Assembly (NCBI GenBank): GCA_963575745.1
Contig: CAUYUJ010016886.1
Location: 1 to 64,000, forward strand
Direction: 5' to 3'
From: Prorocentrum cordatum
Taxonomy: Eukaryota; Sar; Dinophyceae; Prorocentrales; Prorocentraceae
DNA: 64,000 bases
Position numbers and translations under genes: made by a program. Below the pieces are notes generated by a model. It saw only the letters and a program-made list of their open reading frames with translations, made no database searches and had not been told where the DNA came from. Positions 1 to 8,613 of this stretch are shown here, in pieces; the first letter of the stretch is position 1, and every line of letters begins with the position of its first letter.

Positions 1-58
1 CCTCCTCCTCCTCCTCCTCCTCCTCCTCCTCCTCCTCCTCCTCCTCCTCCTCCTCCTC
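1..58. repeat. (CCT)n microsatellite, left flank of the LINE
   Basis: About 19 uninterrupted CCT units, cut by the window edge. On the minus strand this is an AGG tract and it directly follows the 3' end of the LINE at 59. The same tract type flanks the 5' end of that element (6639-6995), so the element appears to lie inside one long AGG/CCT microsatellite. Confidence 0.95.
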
Positions 59-569
59 GAGTCCTACCAAAACATACTCCAGCAAAACCAGCCGAACTAG
101 CTTAACCTACTGCCGAGCAGGACCGACCTCGAGGTAGGAAGACTATGCCTGCTCCACCTCGGGTCCCGACGAATTCCCCCCCTCGTCGGGCCCATCGTTG
201 GGCCCTCCGCCGAACGGGGCACCGAAGAGGGGGAAGGGGAGCCCCCAGAACCTGTTGGACTGGGGCTCCCGTCCAGACCTCAGTCGTCCCAACGCCGTTC
301 TAGCCAGACGGGCCGCCGACCGAGGACGGGAGGTGAAGGGGCGGCAGGGACGACTGAGGTCGTGGACCTGTCTTCTGGCATAGGCCCCGCAGACTCTACA
401 GAAGACGATCAACCCCCTCCCATTAGCCTCATCGCCAGACCCCCGACCCCGATCCCCACGCACGACCCAGAGCTTATGGGAGGGGTGGGCGATCGCCGCG
501 GGCCGAGGCATTCCTGGGCAGGGAGACGAAACGATCCTAGATCGGAGCCCCTTCCGAACCCCGCAGATT

Positions 570-3500
570 TTACACCCCCAGGCCCGTCCAAACCTCAAAA
601 TCGAGTGCCCGTTCTCGCCCGAAACGAGGACGATCGAATTTCGGGACGGCCTGGGGCGGGGGAAGGGGGCTCCGATCGGGCCAGCCTAGGCCCGCTAACA
701 TTTTCAAGACAGCTCCGTGATGGACGGCGACCGACTCCGCGGCTCGGGTGGCCGCTCTCACCATGCTCGCCCTCTGCATCACGGCGTCGAACGACGGGTG
801 CAGCTTGGCGCCCTCCTTGGCCTTGCTGTCCGCGCATTTGTTGCCGCGGTGCCAGGCCCAGGGCGTGTCTGCCAGCGCTGCCGCAGCCCGGCTGGTGTGG
901 GCTCGGACCCACTGGAGGCTGAATGCCTCGGGCCCCAAGTCTCTGATGTGCCTCCAGGCCTCCTTCCACAGGTCGGCGTTGAGCGACCCTTGGCCCAGGC
1001 ACCAAGCCTCTCCTCTCTCGTAGTCCTCCACAAGCCGCAGGTAGTCCGTGACCACGTCCAGCTGGGGGCCCTTCTCCCTGAGCGCCCGCGCCAGCGCGTA
1101 GAGCTCGGCGTAGCCGCTCTCCTGGGCGGGCCCTGGGACGCACCCGAACATCCCGCCCATGATGGTGCCGTCGGCCACCACCGTGATGCAGGACCACCCG
1201 CTCCTGGTGAGCTCCTTGACCTCTGGGGCCATCGCCGAGCCGTCGATGCAGACGGTGCCGCAGGCCAGCCCCCCGATGAGGGCTCCTCCTCGGCGGCAGA
1301 CCTCCTGCTCCGCAGGCCTCGGGGCCCGCTCCAGGCCGAGGCTGACCAGGCACCTGACGAGCCCGATGTCGCCGTCTGGGGCTGCCGCGCCTGCTCTCCT
1401 GACTTGCTTCAGGTCCATGGCCGCCGCGACGCCACCGGTGCCGTCGCAGCAGAACAGGCGGTGCTTCTGCGTCCCTGGCTCCGCGCCGCACAGCCTGCAC
1501 ACAGGGCTAAGCACTGCCCGTTCGCGATGCAGGTCAGCTTCCGTCACCAGGCCGCCGCAGACCAGCGCCTCGAACAGCGCCACCTGCTCGCTGTCGCCCT
1601 GCCTGCGCAGCGCCGAGACCGCCTGCTGGGTGACCTGGATGGTCGGCGGCCCGCCGAGCGCTCCTCCCAGGTGCTCGCGGTGCAGTCTCATCATCAGCGA
1701 GCGCTGGATCCCCGCCTCGATGAACTGCCGCATCCTCCTGGGGCTGTAGACCTTCAGGTCGAGCTGCTCCCCAGCGTCCGTGACCCAGCACCGCCAGCCA
1801 GACGCAGCGGCTGGCTCCCACCCTATCCTCCGGAGGGTGAGTTTGACTGCGTCGGCCGGCCCTCGCACCTGGCCCCAGGACTCTGGCTGCGCCGCACTGA
1901 AGGCCTTCTCGAGGCTCCCGTCGCTGCGCAGGCCAAGGTAGACCGCCTTGGCCCACGCCTCCAGTGGTAGGCTGTTGGCCGCGAAGACGGGGTCCGCCTT
2001 CCAGCCCTGGTCTGGCTGCAGTGCGAACTGCAGCGTTCTGCTCTTGCTGCCCACGGCCCCCGCCAGCGCCTGGCCGTTGACCGCCCTGGCCTTCTCGAGC
2101 ATCGCCGTCGGAACGCCGACGACCCGAGCTCCGTGGAGGACCGGGGCCAGGCCGCCACTCCTGAAGATCCTGCCCAGCTTGACGCCTGCCCGCTTGAGCG
2201 CCATGTATCGTGACGAGCGGACGGCCAGCCTGGCCATGCGGCTCCTCAGCACCGACCACGACGCCCTGGGCTTCATGCCGAAGTCGACGCCCAGGTTCTT
2301 GACCGCCCGCCGCAGCCTGAAGTCCCAGCGCCGCAGGCGGTGGGCCGCGCGCCGCCCTGCACTCTCGTCGCTGCTCACGATGTTGCCCTTCGTCAGGGAC
2401 ACCTTGAGCCCCAGCGCCTCTAGTCTCTGGCAGAGGTCCCTGGTCGCGCCGAAGGCCGTGAACTCCACGTCCCTGAGCCTCCCGCAGACGGCCAGCGTGA
2501 TGTCGTCGACGACCAGGTAGGCCCGCAGCGACATCCACTGGGCCACGACCGCGTCCATCGCGGCGAGGAGCACGACCCTCAGGAGCGTCGTGGCGTACCC
2601 GCAGCCCGCCACGATCGAGCTCCCAACCCTGATCGCGTCCGTCTTCCAGCGGCTGAGGCTGAGCCTCCTCGGGCCGCCGTAGCTGCGGAGGACCAGCTTC
2701 AGCCTGCGCAGCCTGAAGCCGTGGCGGCGAGCAGCAGCGACCAGCCCCTCGTGAGTGACCCGCTCGTAGGCCTTCGAGAGGTCCGTCATGGTCGACATGG
2801 AGTGCTGCTCCATCGCCGCCGCCACGCTGGCATCGTGGGCCTGGAGCCAGACCGCGTCCTCGCAAGACTTCCCCGCCTCTCCGAAGAAGTAGTCCCGCTG
2901 GTGCGCCGACTCCCACTCGACCGCGTCGATCCTGCGCAGCTTCCCCAGCAGCCGTATGAGGCTGCAGAGGAGCCCAATCGGCCTCCAGCCTCCGTCGGGC
3001 TTCGCCAGGAAGAACACCAGCAGGGTGTTCACCTGCTCGGGCATTCGGCAAGATGCCTCCAGCACGAGCAGCAGCAGCCCGAGCGCTTCCAATCCTCCAT
3101 CGCTGAGGTGGCCGAAAGCTTGGGGCTTGATGGCGTCCACCCCTAGGGCCGTGGACGGCTTGAAGGACCGCGCCGCCTTGCGGATCTCCTCCGCCGTAGG
3201 CGCCTGCCCTAGCCCCTCCAGGTGAGCCTCTGGCAGCGCCTCGTCAAGGTCCATCGGCTGGATCTCGCCGTGCTGCCAGATGTCCTGGTACTCCTCCAGC
3301 AGGCTGTCGAGGGTGGCCGCTATCCCTGCAGGCCCGTTGTCGCCGTCCTGGTCGGCTGTCCAGCCCTGCGGCGCTCGGCAGAAGGCGTGGGCGGCCCCTC
3401 CGCCGTCTCGCACAGCCTCCCGAGCCCAGGCGCGCCAGCGCTGGTCTCGGCCTTTCGCACAGCCAGCCTCGAGCCGACCTGCGATTTCCCTGGCCTCGGC

Positions 3501-5222
3501 CTCGAGCTCCTCGACCTCCGCGAAGGTGAGCTCCCGCATCCTCCGAAGGCGCCTCCTCCACTTGGCAGCCTCAGGCGGGCTGAGGGCATCGCCTCTCGCG
3601 TACTCCGACGAGGCCAGCTTGCTGCCCATCTTGGCGTGGATGGCCTTGAGCTGTTGGCAGGCCGCGACCCTGGCGCTCGGCAGGTGCAGCCGCTTCCTCG
3701 TGACCAGCTCCTCCCAGAGCACCGCGCCGACCCTGCGCCAGTGGGCCGCCTCGGGGGGCCCGCGCGCGTGGGGGCCACTGCTGGGCAGGAACACCTCCTG
3801 CTTTACAAACCGTGGCTTGGCCTCTCGGCCCGTGTATCTGTCCGCCTCCTGGGTCCCGATGTGGTAGCACCCCAGTAGGTCGGACTCCATCAACTTGGCG
3901 AACTCCCCGTAGAGGTCGTTCACCGACTCTTGCGGCAAGCTGCCCCCCACAACATCCTCGGGGAACGTCGGGTAGCCAGCCTCCTCCTCATGGCTGGCCC
4001 CCCCCCTCGGCGAACCCTCCAGCCCATGGACTGCAGGACTGGGGCCGCGAGGCCCTCGCGTCAGAGAGTCCGCGTCACCCCTCTCTTCCACCGTGGGAGA
4101 GCTCGCCGCAGGCTGCTCGCTGCCTCCTCTTGGGTCGCTTGGAGTCTTCCCCTCGCCCATCCCTTCGGTCGCGCGGGGGGTGAGAGGGGCTGGGCCGAGA
4201 AGCAGGCTGAAGGTGTCGGCCCACTCTGCGCCCGCATCCTGGCGGCAGCGGCCCAGCACGCCGTCGTCGACCGCCGTCGCGAAGACCTCGGCGCCCAGGA
4301 CAGGTCCCTCTTCCTGCTGGGCGGCAGGCGGCCGATCCTCTCGGCCCGCCGCTGCGCTTTCCTCCGGGTCTGGGCCCGCCGCTGCCAGCGCCGGCGTCGC
4401 CTCGGGCTGGGGCCAGCCCAGCTGCTCGAGCACCCTGCGCAGGCGTGCGACCAGCGGGCCCCAGTCGGGGGGCTTGGGCCGCGGCCCCACTGGCCGCTCG
4501 GCTGGGAACGCGCGCGGCCCTATGAGGACAGGCCGCCGCTCGGGTGCACCTCGCCGCCCCAGCTCCAGGCGGACGGGCCAGTGGGGCGCGAGAGTCTCGT
4601 CGAGCCGCCTGCATCCCCTGACCAGCTTCCCCAGCTCGCTGGAGACGACGAACCAGTCCAGCTCGTTGCCGCCCCCGCTGCGGCAAGTGGCGACACCAGG
4701 CGTGACCGTCATCCCGCCGACCGCCTGCGGCCAGCCCCACTCCTGGAGCTCGCGCGGCTTGCAGTTCCAGTCGCCGCCAACCACGAACGGCGCGGCCGTG
4801 CTGGCCAGGTAGCGCCCCAGCTGGCCGAGGACGAGCTTCGACTCGCCGTCGAGGCCCCTGCCCGTCACCAGGTAGACCGAGACCGCCAGGAATCCTCCTC
4901 TGACGGCGCAGTTGACCCAGCGGGCGATCACCCGATCCTTCGGGAGGGCGGGCCCCACGGGCGGGTCGCCCATCCCGATGTGGGCGCGGACGCCGATCCC
5001 GACGCCGCTGGACAGGCCGCCCTTGTCGGTGACCACCGACGCGTTGAAGGCCGCCTTCCAGCCCTCCTTGCGGCAAGCCTGCTCGGCCTCCGCCTTGGCG
5101 CCTGGCGCCACTGCAACCTCTTGCAGGAAGACTACATCGGCGGTAGCCTCATGATGCAGCCATCTCATCATGCTGCTCCTGGAGGTGGTGTTGGCCGTGT
5201 CCAACCTCCAGGTGCCTCCTTC
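570..5222 (-). CDS. LINE ORF2: APE-type endonuclease, reverse transcriptase, zinc knuckle, RNase H
   Basis: About 1550 residues, open throughout. The endonuclease comes first: LDTANTTS at the N-terminus, FLQEV (near 5110-5125), GGDWNCKP (near 4756-4782), NELDW, then APHWPV. A low-complexity linker follows. The RT carries motif A TDLSKAYERV (near 2765-2790) and motif C YLVVDD (near 2500-2515). A cysteine/histidine knuckle (CRLCG...HRLFCC) lies near 1460-1500. The RNase H shows all four acidic positions: CIDGSAM (near 1240), AELYALARAL, VVTDYLRL and GNKCADSK (near 835). By family knowledge these nick target DNA, copy element RNA and remove the RNA strand. The first ATG (5171) lies inside the endonuclease fold, so translation more likely enters from ORF1 by a +1 shift at its UGA stop; coordinates start at the first codon after that shift. 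Confidence 0.9.
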   Translation of the reverse strand, partial: EGGTWRLDTANTTSRSSMMRWLHHEATADVVFLQEVAVAPGAKAEAEQACRKEGWKAAFNASVVTDKGGLSSGVGIGVRAHIGMGDPPVGPALPKDRVIARWVNCAVRGGFLAVSVYLVTGRGLDGESKLVLGQLGRYLASTAAPFVVGGDWNCKPRELQEWGWPQAVGGMTVTPGVATCRSGGGNELDWFVVSSELGKLVRGCRRLDETLAPHWPVRLELGRRGAPERRPVLIGPRAFPAERPVGPRPKPPDWGPLVARLRRVLEQLGWPQPEATPALAAAGPDPEESAAAGREDRPPAAQQEEGPVLGAEVFATAVDDGVLGRCRQDAGAEWADTFSLLLGPAPLTPRATEGMGEGKTPSDPRGGSEQPAASSPTVEERGDADSLTRGPRGPSPAVHGLEGSPRGGASHEEEAGYPTFPEDVVGGSLPQESVNDLYGEFAKLMESDLLGCYHIGTQEADRYTGREAKPRFVKQEVFLPSSGPHARGPPEAAHWRRVGAVLWEELVTRKRLHLPSARVAACQQLKAIHAKMGSKLASSEYARGDALSPPEAAKWRRRLRRMRELTFAEVEELEAEAREIAGRLEAGCAKGRDQRWRAWAREAVRDGGGAAHAFCRAPQGWTADQDGDNGPAGIAATLDSLLEEYQDIWQHGEIQPMDLDEALPEAHLEGLGQAPTAEEIRKAARSFKPSTALGVDAIKPQAFGHLSDGGLEALGLLLLVLEASCRMPEQVNTLLVFFLAKPDGGWRPIGLLCSLIRLLGKLRRIDAVEWESAHQRDYFFGEAGKSCEDAVWLQAHDASVAAAMEQHSMSTMTDLSKAYERVTHEGLVAAARRHGFRLRRLKLVLRSYGGPRRLSLSRWKTDAIRVGSSIVAGCGYATTLLRVVLLAAMDAVVAQWMSLRAYLVVDDITLAVCGRLRDVEFTAFGATRDLCQRLEALGLKVSLTKGNIVSSDESAGRRAAHRLRRWDFRLRRAVKNLGVDFGMKPRASWSVLRSRMARLAVRSSRYMALKRAGVKLGRIFRSGGLAPVLHGARVVGVPTAMLEKARAVNGQALAGAVGSKSRTLQFALQPDQGWKADPVFAANSLPLEAWAKAVYLGLRSDGSLEKAFSAAQPESWGQVRGPADAVKLTLRRIGWEPAAASGWRCWVTDAGEQLDLKVYSPRRMRQFIEAGIQRSLMMRLHREHLGGALGGPPTIQVTQQAVSALRRQGDSEQVALFEALVCGGLVTEADLHRERAVLSPVCRLCGAEPGTQKHRLFCCDGTGGVAAAMDLKQVRRAGAAAPDGDIGLVRCLVSLGLERAPRPAEQEVCRRGGALIGGLACGTVCIDGSAMAPEVKELTRSGWSCITVVADGTIMGGMFGCVPGPAQESGYAELYALARALREKGPQLDVVTDYLRLVEDYERGEAWCLGQGSLNADLWKEAWRHIRDLGPEAFSLQWVRAHTSRAAAALADTPWAWHRGNKCADSKAKEGAKLHPSFDAVMQRASMVRAATRAAESVAVHHGAVLKMLAGLGWPDRSPLPPPQAVPKFDRPRFGRERALDFEVWTGLGV

Positions 5223-6456
5223 ACGCCTCGCTCGCTGAAGCCTCCGCTGGGCCTCGCCCGACGGCGGCTGCGGCGGCTGGCCGCTCGACGGCCGCTCCTC
5301 CGCCTCCCTTGAGCTTCTTGGTGGTCGGGAGGGAGAGGCCCGCTGCTTGGCAGACCGCTTCGAGCTTGCGGCGGCCTTCGCCCTCCAGCTTGGCCAGCTG
5401 CTCGATGAAGGCCTCGCCCTCGGCGTCGACCCTGCTGCCCCGGCCGCCATCGCCTGAAGCAGCAGGACCAGCATCGCCAGCAGGGACCCCAGCGGGTGCC
5501 TTCGCCATCTCGACGTCGCCCTCGGGAGGCGGGGCCTGCTCGGCGTCGACCTCTTGCCGCAGGACAGCTCCCTTGGCTTCGAGGGCGGCCTTGGCCTGCT
5601 GGATGGCCTCGCCGACTGCCCCGTCCTGCTCCCGCAGCACGCCTGCGAGGGCGCGGACCCCCTCCAGGGCGCTGGCGAGGTCGCCTGCCTTGGACGACTT
5701 GGTCCCAGGCGGAAGGGCGACCTCCTGGACCTTCTTGGCCTGCTCCAGCTCGTCCTGGGCGGCTGCCAACTTCCTGTCAGCTTCGGCCACCTTCCGCTTG
5801 GCCTGCTCCAGCTCCTCCTGGGCTGAGCCGACGGCCTCCTCAGCGGCCTCCTGCTCGCCCCTCCTGGACTTGGCCTGCTTGCCGAGCCGCTCCACCTTCC
5901 AGAGGAGCCCCTGCAGCACTTGGGAGTGCGTGCGCGGCTTCTCCTCCTTTGGGGCCTCCTCAGGCGGCTTGGGCAGCAGCTTGGCCCTGTCCGCGTCCGA
6001 GAGGACCACCCCGCGCGCCTCGAGCTGGGCCAGCAGGTCCTCCGCGCTCGGCTGCTGAGGCTTCGCCCCCTGGGCGCCGCCGCCTGCGCTGCCAGCGAGT
6101 GGCCCTGCGCCGCCCTCCTCCTTCTTGGCCTTGGCCTTGGGCGCGGCCTTCGGCGCAGCAGCCCGCGCGCCCGCAGCTGGAGGCGCTCCAGCCGCGGCCT
6201 CCACGGCGCGCTGGCGCACCGACAGCGGGGCCGCCACCCCGCACCCGCGGCAGGCCAGGCGGCAGGCCCAGTTGCCGTCGGCGCCGCAGCGGCCGCAGCC
6301 CCAGGTGGGTTTCCGCGGGCCAGGCAGGACCTTGCCGCCCCCTGCGCCCGCGCCGCCCGCGCCGCCGCGCCAGGGCGCGCCGTTGTCCCCGCCGCCGTCG
6401 GCCCACGTGACGCGCCGCGGCGCGCGTGGGGGCCGCGGCCCAGCGGAGCCAGCCAT
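5221..6456 (-). CDS. LINE ORF1: zinc-finger, coiled-coil RNA-binding-type protein
   Basis: 411 residues from ATG at 6456 (MAGSAGPRPP) to TGA at 5221-5223. It is the first ATG in this frame downstream of the spliced leader. A compact cysteine cluster near residues 30-55 (WGCGRCG...CRLACRGCG) looks like a small zinc finger. A long Lys/Glu/Gln-rich helical stretch with coiled-coil character follows (roughly residues 160-240, e.g. EELEQAKRKVAEADRKL), then an acidic Ala/Gly-rich tail. ORF1 proteins of LINEs coat element RNA, and the layout fits that role, but no RRM was recognised. The stop lies only a few codons before the ORF2 endonuclease in the +1 frame. Confidence 0.8.
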   Translation of the reverse strand: MAGSAGPRPPRAPRRVTWADGGGDNGAPWRGGAGGAGAGGGKVLPGPRKPTWGCGRCGADGNWACRLACRGCGVAAPLSVRQRAVEAAAGAPPAAGARAAAPKAAPKAKAKKEEGGAGPLAGSAGGGAQGAKPQQPSAEDLLAQLEARGVVLSDADRAKLLPKPPEEAPKEEKPRTHSQVLQGLLWKVERLGKQAKSRRGEQEAAEEAVGSAQEELEQAKRKVAEADRKLAAAQDELEQAKKVQEVALPPGTKSSKAGDLASALEGVRALAGVLREQDGAVGEAIQQAKAALEAKGAVLRQEVDAEQAPPPEGDVEMAKAPAGVPAGDAGPAASGDGGRGSRVDAEGEAFIEQLAKLEGEGRRKLEAVCQAAGLSLPTTKKLKGGGGAAVERPAAAAAVGRGPAEASASEA

Positions 6457-6601
6457 GGGAGCCAAGAAAGTTGCGGATAGCGAGGAATGGTGCCCCTCTC
6501 TTCTGTATGGAAAGCAATCGCAACCCGCGCTCGTGCGTACACGGCGCTCTGAAGTATGCACGCACAAGACCCCCCCTCTCGGAGAGCCCAGAACGCCTCC
6601 C

Positions 6602-6638
6602 CTTGAGCCAAAATGGCTTGAGCCAAAATGGCTACGGA
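6602..6638 (-). other. Double DinoSL: full spliced leader plus truncated relic leader
   Basis: On the minus strand 6638-6617 is an exact 22-nt dinoflagellate spliced leader, variant base T first, then CCGTAGCCATTTTGG and GCTCAAG. It is followed without a gap by CCATTTTGGCTCAAG (6616-6602), which is the leader lacking its first seven bases. That is the product expected when a genomic leader copy is itself trans-spliced at its internal TAG. The pair sits exactly between the AGG microsatellite and the element 5' UTR, marking the 5' end of a reverse-transcribed, trans-spliced RNA. Confidence 0.97.
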
Positions 6639-6845
6639 CCTCCTCCTCCTCCTCCTCCTCCTCCTCCTCCTCTCCTCCTCCTCTCCTCCTCCTCCTCCTC
6701 CTCCTCCTCCTCCTCCTCCTCCTCCTCCTCCTCCTCCTCCTCCTCCTCCTCCTCCTCCTCCTCCTCCTCCTCTCCTCCTTCCTCCCCCTCCTCCTCCTCC
6801 TTCCTCCTCCTCCTCCTCTCCCTCCTCCTCCTCCTCCTCCTCCTC

Positions 6846-6880
<35 letters not shown>

Positions 6881-6995
6881 TCCTCCTCCTCCTCCTCCTC
6901 CTCCTCCTCCTCCTCCTCCTCCTCCTCCTCCTCCTCCTCCTCCTCCTCCTCCTCCTCCTCCTCCTCCTCCTCCTCCTCCTCCTCCCCCTCCCTGG
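6639..6995. repeat. (CCT)n microsatellite, about 350 bp
   Basis: Nearly pure CCT repeat with short interruptions (TCTCC, TTCC and a run of ten C near 6870-6880). It directly abuts the spliced leader of the LINE. It is open in several frames on both strands, giving artefactual Leu, Ser, Pro, Glu, Gly or Arg homopolymers. Confidence 0.95.
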
Positions 6996-7310
6996 GGGCC
7001 TCCGCGGCTGCGCAGCGCCAGGACACGCTCGGGGAGGCGCGCGTGGAGGAGCAGTGCTGGCTGCCCACTGGCTGCACGGCTTTGCGCGCTGGGGTCCCGC
7101 CGTTCCGCCCCGGTGCAGGGCGCTGGGAGCCGCACGAGGTGCAGGACGTCGTGTTCGACGCGAGGTGCAGCCACGGCCTTGGAGTCAGGTGCACGTGCGG
7201 TTCTGTTGCGTGCTCTTCAGTGCGGGAGGCGGTGCTGGTTCCCGAGGGCGGTCAGCATCCAACCGCTGGGGTACACCCCCTTCAATGGACGGCTCTGAGG
7301 GGGTGGGCGC
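6996..7310. other. Unassigned GC-rich sequence
   Basis: Unique GC-rich sequence between the CCT tract and a GAC/GTC repeat. Open frames run through it but none shows a domain or motif I recognise. Confidence 0.5.
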
Positions 7311-7332
7311 GACGATGACGATGACGATGACG

Positions 7333-7356
<24 letters not shown>
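7311..7356. repeat. 46-bp perfect palindrome of GAC/GAT and GTC/ATC units
   Basis: 23-bp arms meet at 7333/7334 with no spacer: GATGAC-type units on the left switch to their exact complement GTCATC on the right. Confidence 0.9.
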
Positions 7357-7363
<7 letters not shown>

Positions 7364-7409
7364 CCGTCACCGTCGTCACCGTCACCGTCACCGTCACCGT
7401 CACCGTCAC

Positions 7410-7462
<53 letters not shown>
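7357..7462. repeat. (GTCACC)n then (GTC)n microsatellite
   Basis: Continues the palindrome's right arm as ATCGTC, then GTCACC units (about 7360-7420), then pure GTC (about 7418-7460). One strand reads poly-Asp and Gly-Asp, which is not taken as coding. Confidence 0.9.
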
Positions 7463-7879
7463 GCGGCGTGCCCCCGGCTGATGGCAGGCAAGCGCGGCCG
7501 TCGCGAGAGTCTGGCTGGGGTCATCCGCGCAGGTGCGCCCCTCCAAGGCTTCCACGGGGGCAACTGCGAGGTGATCAGTGGTGTGGCTGCCCGAGATTTC
7601 GCGGGATGGGTTCCAGCGGGGCTCCTTACAGATCTTGGGCCAGGGGTCCTTCTTTTGCTCGGTAGTTAGTTGTGCGGTGCCCAGCCTGCCCAGCGATGCG
7701 CCAAGCCCGCCCTTCATCGTGGGCGTCGCCCAACACACCGGTCACATCCACGACGCTCACCACCAGGCTGTCCGCCAACTTAGGGGAGGCGGCGATCGCG
7801 GCGAGCGCGTCGGGTTACTCCACTTGGATGCTGACCTTCGCGTCGCCTGCCCGCCCCCGCACCCCCCGACGAACAGAGG
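7463..7879. other. Unassigned sequence
   Basis: No recognisable gene, domain or repeat seen between the GTC microsatellite and the GGGA tract. Confidence 0.5.
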
Positions 7880-8020
7880 GGGTGCGGAGGAGGGAGGGAG
7901 GGAGGGAGGGAGGTGAAGGACGAGGAGGAGGAAGAGGAGGAGGGAGGGAAGCAGGGAAAGAGGGGGGGAGGGAGGTAGGGAGGGAAGAGGGAGGGAGGGA
8001 GGGAGGGCGGCGGAGGAGCC
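7880..8020. repeat. (GGGA)n-rich purine tract
   Basis: About 140 bp of GGGA and GGA units on the plus strand with sparse interruptions. The runs of G are suitable for G-quadruplex formation. Confidence 0.85.
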
Positions 8021-8377
8021 TATCCCCCCTGTCGCGTTGCCCCTGATCCACCTTTTCCCCTGGAGTTTCTCCAGAGCCTACGCCGTGGCTGCCAAGGCCG
8101 GCGTCCAGAACCGCGCGCAGCCCAACAGCCGCACACGGGTGCGGCAACGGGCGGGCCTGGTTCACCGCCGCGGGCAGTCAGCCCGCCGAGCTGGCGTTGA
8201 CCTGCGCCGGCCAACAACTTTTGGGGCAGGGGCGACGACGACGACGGCAAGGACGAAGCAAGCAGGGATGCTGGAGGACGCCCCGCGAAGGCCCCGAGGT
8301 GAGGAGACGGCCTGGAAGAGAAGGAGAAAGAAACAACGGTATAAGCATAAACTGTTCGAGGGCCGCGCGGATCTCAT

Positions 8378-8378
8378 A

Positions 8379-8409
<31 letters not shown>

Positions 8410-8410
8410 C

Positions 8411-8444
<34 letters not shown>

Positions 8445-8463
8445 GTTTATGTATATGTATATG

Positions 8464-8496
<33 letters not shown>
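8378..8496. repeat. (AT)n / (TATG)n microsatellite
   Basis: Alternating AT with ATGT, ATAC and TATG variants, an AT island in otherwise GC-rich DNA. Confidence 0.95.
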
Positions 8497-8499
<3 letters not shown>

Positions 8500-8613
8500 A
8501 ATGCTGTTTTTCCTTAGAAAAGTCAAAGGCGCCAGAGGACGAAGACGCAGAGGAGGCGGAGGCTACGGCCGCGAGGCGGTCGTCAAGGCCTCCGCCGCGA
8601 AGGCCTTCCGGGA

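Larger units (their letters stand above)
59..6638 (-). mobile_element. Non-LTR (LINE-type) retrotransposon, apparently full length, with a spliced-leader 5' end
   Basis: A 6.6 kb element read on the minus strand. The 5' end is set by a complete 22-nt spliced leader (6617-6638) and a truncated second leader (6602-6616). About 145 nt of 5' UTR precede ORF1 (5221-6456). ORF2 (570-5222) follows in the +1 frame, and about 510 nt of 3' UTR (59-569) run into an AGG tract. Endonuclease, reverse transcriptase, zinc-knuckle and RNase H motifs are all present without breaks, so this copy looks young. AGG repeats on both sides mean any target-site duplication cannot be told from the microsatellite. The element class follows from domain order; the exact clade is not assigned. 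Confidence 0.85.

Noticed and set aside
6628-7318. Long Leu/Ser/Pro or Glu/Gly/Arg ORFs in the CCT tract
   Set aside because: Homopolymer translation of a triplet microsatellite.
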